Part shown: positions 9,899 through 21,019 of the stretch, one piece after another | How positions within the stretch are numbered: the stretch's first letter is position 1 | How the letters are laid out: each line of letters begins with the position of its first letter | NCBI GenBank assembly: GCA_017607445.1 | Contig: JAEVHH010000003.1 | Span: 496,001 to 560,000, forward strand | DNA from: Histoplasma ohiense | Lineage: Eukaryota; Ascomycota; Eurotiomycetes; Onygenales; Ajellomycetaceae | Direction of reading: 5' to 3' | DNA: 64,000 nt | Made by a program: the position numbers and the translations under genes | The notes under the pieces: generated by a model | The model's database searches: none | What the model was told of the DNA's origin: nothing | What the model saw: only the letters and a program-made list of their open reading frames with translations

Positions 9899-10890
9899 GA
9901 TTATCACTCCAACACGTTGTTCTTCTGTTTGGTTTTGAGGGTGGATCGCAAAGCGGTGCTCCACTCGTTTTGATACTACCAATACGTCAGCAAGGAGCAC
10001 GAGAAAGGAGGACGGAAGCGGTTTAGGTGGCAATAGTGAGATTGCAGATTGTTGCATCAAATGCTGTCGAAATGCCGCTTGATGAGATTTTAAAGTGCGA
10101 TGTGCACGAGCTAACACCTGAGCATATCAGCGCACTTCCCTCTGGCCCCCGCCGTGACAAATATCTCAGCTTCCGAACTCGCGATGGACCGCTAATCCGT
10201 CGGAAACCTCTTTGCAAACCTAATATGTTCGGCCACAGGAAGGTCACGGCAGAACTAGTGAGGCATTCCATTGGCACAGCAGCGATGACAGCGACGTCAG
10301 ACATCAGACGTCGCTGTCAATTGTGTCTATTATTGTGTGACTCGCAATCAACCCTGGCACCTTGCCTGTGATCATCGCTCTGGGAATGAGATTTCATACA
10401 TTAAGAACCTCGGGCACGCAAATCTATGCCTCTTACATTTCTAGTCAGGGGAAACGCTGGCCAGTTGTTCGCGCAGGGGAGCTTTTTTCGTGCGATTAGG
10501 TCTTTGATTGGAGTGTTTGTCCTCAGACCGCCAAAAACTCCATTCCACCCCTTTCCCCCATTCGCTCATGGCTCTCAAAGAGCGATGGTTAGTTCAAATT
10601 GCATCTTCGCCTTCATCGCGAACTATCACTGCCACCATACAAACTGCAAAAGGTTTGGTGTCAAGTAGTGAGTGACGATCATATAAGCCAGAGGAAGTCA
10701 AAGATGTATAAATCGCACAGAGAAGAACTCCGTTCATCTTCTCCTACGCTTCTCTTTGTCTTCCCACTCAACAGTCGCTCCTTTTCTGTTCCGTTGAAAG
10801 TCATTCATTATCAAAATCGTGTCTTTTTCACTCTCACACTCTTCTTCTTTGATATCGTCACTCATTTAATCAAACTTCAATTAATTCACC
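9899..10890. promoter_or_regulatory. Intergenic leading into a strong-looking promoter
   Basis: The proximal part looks like a highly expressed fungal gene promoter: a TATA-like CATATAAG at about 10679-10687, then a long pyrimidine-rich leader (about 10735-10880) up to the ATG in CACCATG context at 10891. A reading frame at 10027-10371 has no recognisable feature and was not called. Confidence 0.45.
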
Positions 10891-11760
10891 ATGAAGCTCA
10901 CCGGTTTCTCTGCAGCCCTCGTTCTAGCGGGCTCTGCTGCGGCCTCTCCCCTCGTCCATCGCGGTCCGCCCAAATATGGAGTTCCTGAATCGTCAACTCC
11001 ATCAACCCCAGCGACCAACCCGAGTAGCGCTGATCCTATTACGCCTACTCTCACACCTATAGTTACACCAACGGTAGCTCCTTCGCTCCCTCCTTATGGC
11101 ATTCCTTCAGTTTCTCCCGGGTTGCCAGAAGTGAAACCAACCGGCGGAATCCCACCCGTGTGCAGCTTCCCCACTGAGGATATCCCCGATGGCACACCCA
11201 CCGAACTACCGGACGTGGATGGCCTGGATTCAAGCCTGCTTGCACAGCTTCTGCCCGGCGTTATCTCTATCATCAACGGTCTGGGTTTGGGTAGCCTCGC
11301 CCCTGGCCTCCTCGGCCTCCTCAACCTCAATATTGTCACGAACAGCCTTGAAATTGTGGACCTCGACGACCTGCTTGGTGGTCTGCCAATTCCTGAGATC
11401 AGTGGCCTGAGCGTTAACCAAGTCACCAGGATTGTCACTGGTCTGTTGACCATCGTCAAAGTGCTCAAGCTCGACGAGATCACATCGTCTGGTGTCTTGC
11501 CACAGGTCGAGGGTATCACCCCTGAGCTCCTCCAGGCCATCCTCAACTTCGTCATTGCTCTCGTAGGCAAGCTGGGGCTCCAGTCGGTGTTCACAACCCT
11601 TCATGTCGCTGCCACCAACGATGTTCCAGACTTGTTGGTTGCCGGCGGCCTTCTCGCTCAGCTCGGCCCTGTGGTCGCTGGCCTCCTGAACACTCTTGGC
11701 CTTGGTGCCCTCGCTCCTCTCCTTGTCACCCTGCTCAACTCTCTGAGCGTTGCTCTGTAA
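10891..11760 (+). CDS. Secreted Pro/Thr-rich protein with hydrophobic LGLG-type repeats
   Basis: Single exon, 289 residues, ATG in a good Kozak context after a CT-rich leader. Residues 1-18 form a signal peptide (MKLTGFSAALVLAGSAAA). Residues 20-95 are Pro/Ser/Thr-rich and probably O-glycosylated. The remainder consists of amphipathic, Leu/Gly-rich helical blocks with a recurring unit: IINGLGLGSLAPGLLGLLN (about 126-144) and LLNTLGLGALAPLLVTLLN (about 268-286). There is no GPI signal (it ends LLNSLSVAL) and few cysteines, so it is not a hydrophobin. The pattern suggests a secreted, self-associating wall or surface protein; I do not recognise the family. Codon use is strongly biased to C-ending codons, which suggests high expression. 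Confidence 0.75.
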   Translation: MKLTGFSAALVLAGSAAASPLVHRGPPKYGVPESSTPSTPATNPSSADPITPTLTPIVTPTVAPSLPPYGIPSVSPGLPEVKPTGGIPPVCSFPTEDIPDGTPTELPDVDGLDSSLLAQLLPGVISIINGLGLGSLAPGLLGLLNLNIVTNSLEIVDLDDLLGGLPIPEISGLSVNQVTRIVTGLLTIVKVLKLDEITSSGVLPQVEGITPELLQAILNFVIALVGKLGLQSVFTTLHVAATNDVPDLLVAGGLLAQLGPVVAGLLNTLGLGALAPLLVTLLNSLSVAL

Positions 11761-12990
11761 ATAAAAGTAAGCCTTTGATAAAATGTGCACACTCCGCATT
11801 CGCCCCTAACACCAACTAACGAGCCTTCTAACCCTTAGTTACATGGGGAGAATGCCTAAATTAGCCGAAGCCGTCGTGGGGAACTGGACGAACGCGCCTC
11901 GCCTTTATGAACTGTCCCATTTTTGCGTGACCTGAACTTATTGCGGAGAGCACTCTTCTTGCCCGCAAACTCTAATTTTCAACTTTTCCTTCTTTAACTC
12001 CCCTTGGTGTAGCTGTGGTAGCGTGGGATGCATTAATGTTGATGCTGTTTCTCTTACGAATCTCAGCGGATTTTTTGTTATCTCGCAGAGAAAATATGTG
12101 TATATTTTACTTTGATACCATACATATTATATTAGTATTATATATTTTTTTTCTTTTTCTCAATGCCTCTCCGGTTTTCTGTATTTGTAATGAGATTATT
12201 CCGAACCGCTTTTAAGCGATCTCTGGACGGATCATAATGCCTAAACTCCCGTCGAAGTTATCGTTTTGTTAACATAAGATGAAAGGGACCCTTAAATATT
12301 TGTTCCTCTTTCAAGGCACCTATTAATGGATGAGGAATTTGAGGGATATGTTTGAACTCATAGAGGTTTTAAAATAATCTGCAACTCTCGGATCCTTGTC
12401 ACCTGTTGACAGAAATCCGCCATCCCGGACCAAATCCACTTCATTCTGCCGGATAAGTGCCAAGAGGCGCGAACCCTGATGCTACTGGAGACTATTTTCT
12501 GCATCCTCACTCATCTCGTTTAGTGTGATAAACTTGCCTTTTTGGCTCGATTGGCAATCCCATCCTTGCCACCAAGGGATTTCTTCTAATCCAGACCAGG
12601 AGATATGTTTCTGGCGCTCTTGCCTGATGCGAGCGGTGGGAATAACGACTTAGTATATAACACTTTTTGGAGATGTGGTATGGTATATGAACAAGCTGGG
12701 ATGCCTACTTGAGATCCGTCGATTCCATTTGTGGACTTCCACATTCATTATCTTAAATTCTTCCTGTCACAGCTTTACACTAAACATTTCGCACGCATGT
12801 TTCATTAACCAACTCATCCGCAATGTCATCCGTTACTCCAGGTTGGTATTTCTATTCTCTACTGCGAACGGATATATATAAAACATATATACATACCTAT
12901 GCAATATAAAATAGCAGGAGAATATTGACCTAAAGTCCCCCATGTTGACACTTCTCTTCACGATTCATTCACCGGTTCATCAATATTTCA
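11761..12990. other. Intergenic, no supported gene
   Basis: 3' flank of the secreted-protein gene followed by AT-rich sequence. Short frames only. No repeat or RNA gene recognised. Confidence 0.4.
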
Positions 12991-13008
12991 TAATGCACGT
13001 CCAGGGAT

Positions 13009-13825
13009 ATGTGGTCCGAGTTTGTTCGCAACTGCGACAGACTATATCGCAACGGACCCACTACCAAGGGAGCCTCATGGCTTGTCGAGGCGGCTAATGC
13101 CGCCTCTCCACTTTCGAAGGCATCCACAATTCTCGACATCGACTGCTGTGGGGGACAAATAGTCACCGAAATCCTGAAGAAATATAGCTCAATCCTGCCC
13201 GAAAATGTGCGGTCCTTGCGTCAGATTTTGTGGAGGGCATGGCAAATCCACCGGCTTATTAATCCCGGGGAAGCAGCATGGGAATGTCTTGGGACGGCCG
13301 CTCTCGATGGATGCCACGGACCTGTCGAGTTTTTAAGGACAGCGAATACAGCCACGTTCTCGCAGGGTTTGTGTTTAACGGCCTGCCCCGAGCCCGCCAG
13401 AGCGCTCCAGGAAGCGAATCGCGTTCTTCGGCCAGACGGCATTCTTGTGCTGACCAACGTGAAAAGCGGGGAGTGGGTGGAGTTGCTGTTGGTTATCAAA
13501 GATGTTAGGCCGGATTTGCCGCAGCCTCTGACAGTGAAATGGTTTGCACCGACGGTGGCATGAAGATATCGATACCAAGGCGCATTTAGAACGTGCTGGC
13601 TTTCGGGATGTTGAAATTCAAGAGATTCACGATTTTGCTTCTCACTAGGAACTTAGAGAGCAGCTGTTTGATTCTTTGCCATTCCTGGGCAGGTGGCTCA
13701 AAGAGATGATGGAGGAAGAAATTGAAAAAGCAAAGGACCTGCTGGTTGAAAGGACAAGGGAGATGTGTCCAAGTGAACCTTTTGCTCTTCACGGCACCGC
13801 CACACTAGCTATAGGGAGGAAATAG
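13009..13825 (+). pseudogene. Decayed class I SAM-dependent methyltransferase
   Basis: Begins like a small-molecule methyltransferase (MWSEFVRNCDRLYRN), with motif I as ILDIDCCGGQ and later the conserved EANRVLRPDGILVLTN strand/loop. The reading frame is broken at least three times. The part around 13330-13385 only makes sense in the next frame (KDSEYSHVLAGFVFNGLP). The frame shifts again near 13555, where the protein continues as WHEDIDTKAHLERAGFRDVEIQEI. An in-frame TAG lies at 13646-13648, before the family-like tail ends at 13823-13825. The segment between motif I and the RVLRP block is also hard to align. It was probably once a secondary-metabolism or general methyltransferase. Confidence 0.65.
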
Positions 13826-14907
13826 TTAACTTTGGATGTAGGGAAGCTGTGATGATTACGCCGCGCAAAAATATATGTTACACTTACACTTATTAATGGG
13901 AAACATTGATCAATATGGTATCAGCCGAACACCATTTTCTGAGGAAATATTGACTCATCGCCTCTCACTTCATTCATGTTGTAACGATATCACGCTGGGA
14001 GCGAGGATACGGTAGGGAAAAGCGACCCATGAGAATAGCTACCGAATAGAAAACTATTTCTTCTATTTTATATATAATTATAAGCATCTCCGAGTCATCA
14101 ATTTAATGGCCTCGGAGAATTCCAAGAGACAATGTAGTTAGCGTCCTTGCCCTTGCGCGAGGAGGCGATGAGGTTCCCGTATCTTGAAAAAGCGGATGAC
14201 CTCAGTGAAACTACAGTAGTGTCAGTGGTGTTCATTCAAACCCCTTGGAAATCCACTCTGTTCCACAGGTATTCTCAACCAATTTCCCGTCCGGTAGATT
14301 AAGATATTGAGTTGGCCAGAAGTGAGTGCATTTTGATATCTGAGAATCGACGGAGCCTGCCGATGGACGAACGCCATTGACTGATGGAGTTCTCCATTTC
14401 GTCATCGGGGTACTCTGGCTTTGCCCTCCTCTCTCACTTCAGTTCGTGCATTCTTTGCTCATCGACAAGTGAGCCATTCATACAAGATAGACGAGCATGG
14501 GGCCGGCCTCTCAGGGACCCGACTTCTCCTGGTGTGTCGATTCTGGATATGCCGGGAATATGCCAATGGTGTAAAATAAACATCTTCCACACCTCTGTAA
14601 ATACCGTAACCCAACAGCTTGCAGAATGAGGCCTGGCTTCCAAGTTGTAATTGTCAGCTAGTTAGCGATTCCTTTGATATAAAAGATATAGCAGTATTAC
14701 TCTCTGTATCGACAAAAATGGAACCGTGGTTCTTTAGACTCTGGTTATTGCCGGCGGAGTGGGAAAATAGCCGATCACATGATGCCTGGCATTGCCGACG
14801 CCGACTCCAGCCGCTCTCGAAAGCGACAGAGCCGAGACAGTAACATCCTAACCTTCAAGCTGCAACGTTCGGATTGAATTCCTCATTTTGAACAGATAGA
14901 GAACAAG
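13826..14907. promoter_or_regulatory. Intergenic, upstream region of BCKDH E1 alpha
   Basis: No supported gene. The proximal 200 bases carry a CACATGATG element (about 14776) and GC-rich blocks typical of housekeeping fungal promoters; no TATA box is evident. Confidence 0.35.
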
Positions 14908-16550
14908 ATGTCTTTCCCACTGCTTGGTCGCAGCGTCCGTAGTGCGAGTCAGCCTATTCTCCGCGCAACCAGATCCGCCAATCGCTTAGTGCGATGGAGT
15001 TCCTCGATATCACAGCGACCGGGCTCGGACAGGTACGTGGCAGTTGATTGCACGCGCTGATATCTAGGAGTGGCTATTGAGGCATGAGGCTAATGAGAAT
15101 TGTAATTGTTTTGACGCATAGTGTTCGATTCCCGGGGGCAATAGATAGCAAGTTCACGACGAACATGTCATTCATAAATCCCTCTGAGCACGCTGCCATC
15201 CCCACGTATCGAGTAATGGACTCTGATGGGGTGATCGTGGACAAGAGCCGAGGGCCACCAGATGTTACGAGTGAAGAAATTATTACCTGGTATAAGAATA
15301 TGTTGACTGGTATGTTCTCAGCGCTGGGATTGTTACTTTCAACAGGAGGGACCGGATGGTCAGCTGATTTGAGCGTTCTGGTACTGTAGTGAGCATTATG
15401 GACTTAATCATGTTCGATGCACAAAGACAGGGTCGATTGAGTTTCTATATGGTATGCATTTTTGAAAAGCTTACATCTCCGCATCTAATAATGCAGCTGA
15501 CCTGCTCGTAGGTCTCCGCGGGAGAGGAAGGTATAGCCGTTGGCTCTGCTGCCGCTTTGACTCCTGAGGACATAGTTTTCGCTCAATATAGAGAGACTGG
15601 GGTTTTCCAACAACGTGGATTTACGCTCAAAGACTTCATGAGCCAACTATTTGCAAACCGCAATGACCCTGGGAAGGGACGAAACATGCCTGTTCACTAT
15701 GGAGGTTCTAAAGTTAACACTGTACGAAAGCCTAGCATCTCATATCTGACATGATTGGCAGAATAGCGCTAACGGGATATAGCACACCATATCTTCCCCA
15801 CTAGCAACGCAAATTCCACATGCAGCTGGTGCTGCATACGCTCTGAAGCTCCAGTCATTACAGAACCCCAACATCCCACAAAGGATCGTTACCTGCTATT
15901 TTGGCGAGGGCGCCGCAAGTGAAGGCGATTTCCATGCAGCCCTCAACATCGCCGCTACACGCTCATGCCCCGTGGTCTTCATCTGTCGCAACAACGGCTA
16001 CGCCATCTCCACACCCACCCTGGAACAATACCGGGGCGACGGAATCGCCAGTAGAGGAATCGGATACGGCATCGATACCATCCGCGTCGACGGCAACGAC
16101 ATTTTCGCCGTACACGAAGTGACCAGAGAAGCCCGTCGGATGGCTCTGGAAAATGGAGGACGGCCCGTCCTTATCGAAGCTATGAGCTATCGCGTCTCCC
16201 ATCACAGCACGAGTGATGACAGCTTTGCTTACCGTGCACGCGTCGAAGTTGAAGACTGGAAACGGCGTGATAACCCAATCACGCGGCTGCGGAAATGGAT
16301 GGAGGGCGAGGGGATCTGGAATGATGACCTCGAGCGTGATACGCGGGATGAGCTGCGGAAGGCTGTCCTGCGGGAGTTTTCGGCCGCTGAAAAGGAGAAG
16401 AAGCCGCCGCTCCGGGAGATGTTTAATGATGTTTTTGAAAAGTTGCCGGAGTCAACGGTGAAGCAGAAGGAGGAATTGAAACGTATTCTCGAGACGTATC
16501 CGGTCGAATACGACATTCGTGAGTTTGAAGATGGGATTAAGGGGCTGTGA
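14908..16550 (+). CDS. BCKDHA: Branched-chain 2-oxoacid dehydrogenase E1 alpha subunit, mitochondrial
   Basis: Five exons: 14908-15032, 15122-15309, 15390-15451, 15512-15721, 15783-16550; 450 residues, all phases agree. The E1 alpha chain binds thiamine diphosphate and decarboxylates the 2-oxoacids derived from Leu, Ile and Val in the mitochondrial matrix. The N-terminus is Arg/Ser-rich and lacks acids, as a presequence should. The TPP motif runs from GEGAASEGDFH (residues 236-246) to the NNGYAIS block (Asn265-Asn266). The regulatory loop HHSTSDDSFAYR is present, with Ser337 at the position phosphorylated by BCKD kinase in animals. Family-typical start (PGAIDSKFT, PTYRVMDSDG) and length. The partner E1 beta is not in the window. 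Confidence 0.93.
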
Positions 16551-17931
16551 TTTCGGTGGGATTAAAATGGCTATAATTAGGCGCCGTGATGCCTGGCAAT
16601 TTGCGACGCAGTCTCGAGTGAAGCCCAACTATGTGTTCCGTCTTGGCTCTTATAATGATGCATGACTGAAAAACTTACAGGAATTGAGATCAGTGTCATG
16701 TCACTCACTACCTAGTTTTCCATTTGTCCATCAATGGAGAGGCTATGTCAGCTTTCCACAGAGTATAGACATTGTTTTTAGATATATGATGGATACGTGT
16801 GTATCCCCATATTGCATTTCTACCCCATCCATCTGGGCCTCTAGCGATGACATGATTTATTTCGATTAGGTACTAGTCCATACTTATCTATATGTACTCC
16901 AGATTACACTCAGTAGCCCTTCTTCTTCTTCTTTTATTTAAGAGATTGGATTGGGTGGTTCGTCCCCTCTACCACCCGCATGGTGCTGGTGGTGAACGAG
17001 CTCTTTTGCCCCAGTGGCCTTAGATTTTTCACAACCTCATTGTAAACATCAGGAAACCGCTAGTCCCAAAAAAACCTCGCTACTCCTATCAATTAACCAC
17101 AAATAAATCGATGAATCACTCAATATTATATTAAGTTATCATGAGACGATCCTAAGCAGTACAAAATCTATGCTGTTGTCGAATCATCAGGCGACAAGTA
17201 TGGAGGCCAATAGTGCTATTGTCATGCGATGCAAATGCAAATGCAATGCGATACAGGTAAATGAACAAGGCAAACGAAAGAGGAAACAGATAAAATAAAG
17301 ATAAAAACTAAAAACAAGATCCAGCTGGCTGTGCAACCATAACAAAACACCTCCCAGGAGTAAAAGCCAGCGCCATAGAAAAAAAATAGACTGGATATGT
17401 AGAAAACCGCCATAACAAAATCAGTAATCCGCCATTCTTCACAAATGGAAAGAAACAAAACCAAATAAACGGAAGGAAAGAAAAATGTTCCTGATGTCCA
17501 TTGTGGCGGAATGAACATAGGAATTCACACCAGGGGTGAACCCCATATCATATGTTTTATCTTTTTTGCTTGCTTTTCTTTCGTCCTTTTATTTTTTTCT
17601 CATTTTATTATGAAGAGCGGTTTTAAAATTTCGGTGGGGAGGACTGGAGACTGGATAGATAAAAGAGGAGTGGAAAAAAGCAACAAAAAGGGAGCAGATA
17701 AAAAGAAAAAGGAAAAAACCCCTGCATAATAATACATGGCAAAACTAGAGATAGGAAGATGTTGGACAAAAGACAGCCAAGCTATATTCGATACACCGAA
17801 GAGCCAAGCTCCAACTCTCCTCCACACCACATATTCCTCTCATTCTACTCAACCCACCCGTTACAGCATTGACGCCCGTGTCAAGCTGGCAACAATACAA
17901 CAAGCAGTAGAAATAGTACAACAACCGCAAT
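16551..17931. other. Intergenic between convergent genes
   Basis: 3' flanks of BCKDHA (plus) and of the minus-strand frame ending at 17932. It contains a partial LTR-like repeat (separate entry) and AT-rich, low-complexity sequence. No gene is supported. Confidence 0.45.
16941..17026 (+). mobile_element. Diverged solo-LTR-like copy of the miniature LTR element
   Basis: About 80 bp match the terminal repeats at 35094-35181 and 35429-35517 in the same orientation: ATTGGATTGGGTG, a CCTCTACCACC-like block, TGGTGGTGAACGAGCTC and TTTTGCCCCAGTGGCCT. Several substitutions mark it as older. It lacks the TGTTGGGGGG start and clear target duplications, so it is best read as a decayed solo LTR. Confidence 0.6.
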
Positions 17932-20292
17932 TCACAACCCCATATCTGAAGTAGACCCCACAAACTCCATCGCAGCAGAAAGCGCTTGCTGCACCAGCTT
18001 CTTATTCCGCTTCACAAGCGTCATAACCTTCTTGTCAACCATATCCACCTCTTTCCGCGAACTCTCCAGCTCGCGCTGTGCCTCCTCAATCATTGCTCGT
18101 AATTCCTCATCAGACATGCTCATGAGGTCCTCGAGACTAACGCCAAGGTGGCTTCCGCTCGTTGTCGATTTTGGCGCAGTGGATGATCGGTGAGAGCAGG
18201 CGGTTGTAGCCATGGCGCCTGTGGAAGCAGAACCACGAGCAGCATCAGCAGCTTCAGAAGATGAAGATTCGGTAGAGAAGCCACTGGCGCTGACAGGTGG
18301 CGGTGAGGGCATGGAGGAGGGTTTCACAGAGCCGGAGAGGAGACCATTTTCCGGCGCACCGTCAATCCAACGGATGTTGAAATTTTCAGGCGTCGCAAAA
18401 AGGGCATCGAGCCCACCACCGCGGTTCGTGGCATCAGGCTCCGTGGCAGTTAACGCCGGATATTCCTGTAGAGACTGCCATGCGGCTACAAGGCTCTTTT
18501 CGAGTTCGAGGTAGCGGAATTCCTCCTCTTCGGATAGGTGGCGGAGGACGCTGCCAGCTGGCGTTATGAGGCAGCGACACTTGAGGAGGTCAGTGTCTGC
18601 ATTAATGTGAACCGGTTCACCCTGGAGTAACTTTGTTCTATGTTCTTCCGCCAGTTCAATAGGATTTTTCAAAATATCGTAATCATCCGCTGAGCATTTC
18701 AAATCCGAGCGCTGATTGAGGTTTGGTGGATTGAAAAGTGGGTGAGTAGTTAGATCAAGATCGCCAGATTGATGCAGCTGCGCAAGTAGAACTGGAAGAG
18801 GAGAAGTTCGCTCCAAGAAAAGATCCTTCACTGGTACACCAGTAGCTTCAGAATCAGCCAAAAGTTGCCCAGCCGTATTATTCGACCTCCATGGTTCGGA
18901 TTTTTCAGATTTTTCAGTGGTTTGACTTCGTGGCGCGTGTTCTTTGGGAACAGATTCTCTGGCAGAATTATCTGATCCTTTGGCTTGTGTTGATGATTCT
19001 GAGTGATTCTGGCTTTTGTTTTTGGATTTGGCAACGTGCGGAGCATTATCTGTGACTTCAGGTTTAGAAGCAGAAGCAGCCTGTTGTTCCTTAGTTGGTG
19101 CCGGTGCCGGTGCTTTCTTTGTCTTCCGCTTCCTGCCGATGATAGGAGCCTGAACGGGCTCTTCAGCAACTACCGGAGTGGGATGGTTTTCCTCCTTTTT
19201 GACCTCAGCTTGCTTAGCCTTGAGCTTTCGCTCCTTTTTCAATTGACTTTTTGTGATTGAACGGACAGGCGCTGAGCCAACACGACTTGGTGGTGGTGAA
19301 CTTGCCCTAGACACAGATGCAGAGGTATGGAAGTCGTACTCAGAGTCGACATTGTTAGGGGTATCTGGGCGACTGTTGGTTGAAAGACTAGGCTGCCGTG
19401 AGAGGTATTTGGAAGGCGGAGTGGAATTGTTTGGCGCAACTGACGAGGTAGGTGTCTCTGATTTCGAGGTGTCAACAACACGCAATACCCTAGTTTGTCG
19501 AGGGACGGGAGAGTCAGATGTGCGTGAGACACCAGTCAACGGGGTGTTAGGGTGGGGGGAAATATTTGATAACTGATGTATGGAAGAGACGTTATGATTC
19601 GGCGTAGTGGTTCGGGACGGAGAGGCATGCCCGGGCGTTGGCATCGAAAGATTGAGCTTAATGGGTATCGGCTTGCTGTGAGGCTCACGAGGTTGTTTGC
19701 CTTCTTTTGTGATAGGTGCCGCTACCTTTTCAGGACTAAGTTCTCGACCCTTATCCTTTTTCACAATTAGGCCGTCACTCTGTTGCCTAACAGCGGTTAC
19801 GGTTTTAGGCTTTGGGGAACCAGAAGATATTTCTACTGCCGCACGCGTCCGTGCAGGTGCAGAAGGCACAGCCGACGATGCTTGCACGTCTGATGTGGGG
19901 TATGCTGAAATATGTAATTCATTGAACTTTTGTACAGGCGTCGAAAATCCACTTCGTAAAGTAATGTGTCCGGGTTGAGGACTTGAAACTGCAGAGGTGG
20001 ATGGACTGAGATCTTGGACGAAAGATGCCGCGGGATGTCCATGAGGTACGGGAAGCCCCGGTGGTAGTATAGGAGTTCTAGACCTATAAGTTGAATCGTT
20101 GGAATCGTGAGATGCACGGGATCCTGAGGCAATTCGGAATGTTTCTAGAGGGCGTTTGTCAAGAGGTTTGGTTGGAGGGCCTAGCGGCGGGAAATCTTCA
20201 TCTGCTATGTCCAGAATATCTCGATTAGCATACATCAAAAGAAAATAGCCGTGGAGGAAACCAATAAATAGATGCGCTGCTGAACGACCCAA
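17932..20292 (-). CDS. Long low-complexity/coiled-coil frame, probably 3' exon of NOT4 or a separate gene
   Basis: Open for 786 codons. The recognisable start of the protein is ADEDFPPLGPP (from about 20204), preceded by a good intron end (GCTAATCG branch, GACATAG acceptor, exon from 20204), so the upstream ATG codons in the frame are doubtful. The body is Ser/Thr/Pro-rich and disordered. A conserved-looking block of about 150 residues follows (SDLKCSADDYDILKNP, LLKCRCLITPAGSVLRHL, GGGLDALFATPENFNIRW), and a coiled coil ends it (LEDLMSMSDEELRAMIEEA onward). Two readings are possible: its own gene starting at MYANRDILDIADEDF, or the last exon of the upstream NOT4 transcript. A GTGGGT donor at 21072 in NOT4 joins in phase and yields 1583 residues. 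Confidence 0.7.
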   Translation of the reverse strand: MGRSAAHLFIGFLHGYFLLMYANRDILDIADEDFPPLGPPTKPLDKRPLETFRIASGSRASHDSNDSTYRSRTPILPPGLPVPHGHPAASFVQDLSPSTSAVSSPQPGHITLRSGFSTPVQKFNELHISAYPTSDVQASSAVPSAPARTRAAVEISSGSPKPKTVTAVRQQSDGLIVKKDKGRELSPEKVAAPITKEGKQPREPHSKPIPIKLNLSMPTPGHASPSRTTTPNHNVSSIHQLSNISPHPNTPLTGVSRTSDSPVPRQTRVLRVVDTSKSETPTSSVAPNNSTPPSKYLSRQPSLSTNSRPDTPNNVDSEYDFHTSASVSRASSPPPSRVGSAPVRSITKSQLKKERKLKAKQAEVKKEENHPTPVVAEEPVQAPIIGRKRKTKKAPAPAPTKEQQAASASKPEVTDNAPHVAKSKNKSQNHSESSTQAKGSDNSARESVPKEHAPRSQTTEKSEKSEPWRSNNTAGQLLADSEATGVPVKDLFLERTSPLPVLLAQLHQSGDLDLTTHPLFNPPNLNQRSDLKCSADDYDILKNPIELAEEHRTKLLQGEPVHINADTDLLKCRCLITPAGSVLRHLSEEEEFRYLELEKSLVAAWQSLQEYPALTATEPDATNRGGGLDALFATPENFNIRWIDGAPENGLLSGSVKPSSMPSPPPVSASGFSTESSSSEAADAARGSASTGAMATTACSHRSSTAPKSTTSGSHLGVSLEDLMSMSDEELRAMIEEAQRELESSRKEVDMVDKKVMTLVKRNKKLVQQALSAAMEFVGSTSDMGL

Positions 20293-21019
20293 AGTATAAA
20301 TAATTCAATCAGACGCGTAGAAGGGTCGAACCCGCAAACAATATGGAGGGGCTACACGGAGACACTGGCGGGATATATACAAAATGATTGGCCTCTTCAT
20401 TACAACAGTGGCCACGAAATTGAGTGGGGAAGATTTGTGGACGGCGAGTCTATATGAGCAATAAATGTGAGAAAATTGCTTTGGAAATAGACCTGACTTG
20501 GGTACAAGTCAAGGTAAGGGAGACTTAACGTACAAATGAAAGGCCCGCCATTACCATGCCGGCGGGCCGTAAGTGCTCGAAAATTAAAACCTGTGCTGCT
20601 AATGAAGAGCCCCAAGCTTGTAGCAAACCCCTAGAGAAGAGTAGATCTCTACAAACAAAGCAGGAAAGTAATGCGTTGACGCCGTCCTTGAGCCTCGCCG
20701 AAATTTGACCATAACACCCAGGTAACGCCCGAGGCTCGCCTAACCCCGTTATTTTGAATCGATTGCCTTATGCTGCACAGGAAGGGAAGAGAAAAGAAAG
20801 ACATTAAAAGGGAAACGTCAAACAAATATCAGAAATCATTGTGGGAAGCCATAAACTCCCAAAATCCAGGGAGGGGAAAATGACAATGTGAGGGAAAGGG
20901 AGAACAAAGAGAAAGCATGACTTATCATCAAGTAAATATGACGTGGCAACAAACAAGCTACAAGGAAATAAAAGAAAAGCTACAGAAATGTAGGTCCAGC
21001 AGCGCAAAGGGGGAAATCG

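Noticed and set aside
10027..10371. Plus-strand frame of 114 codons after the second MITE
   Set aside because: No signal peptide, domain or splice support; it cannot be separated from chance. It could be a fragment of an older element.
20310..20345. Box B-like GGGTTCGACCC on the minus strand, considered as a tRNA T arm
   Set aside because: No complementary T stem, no box A at the right distance and no acceptor stem.
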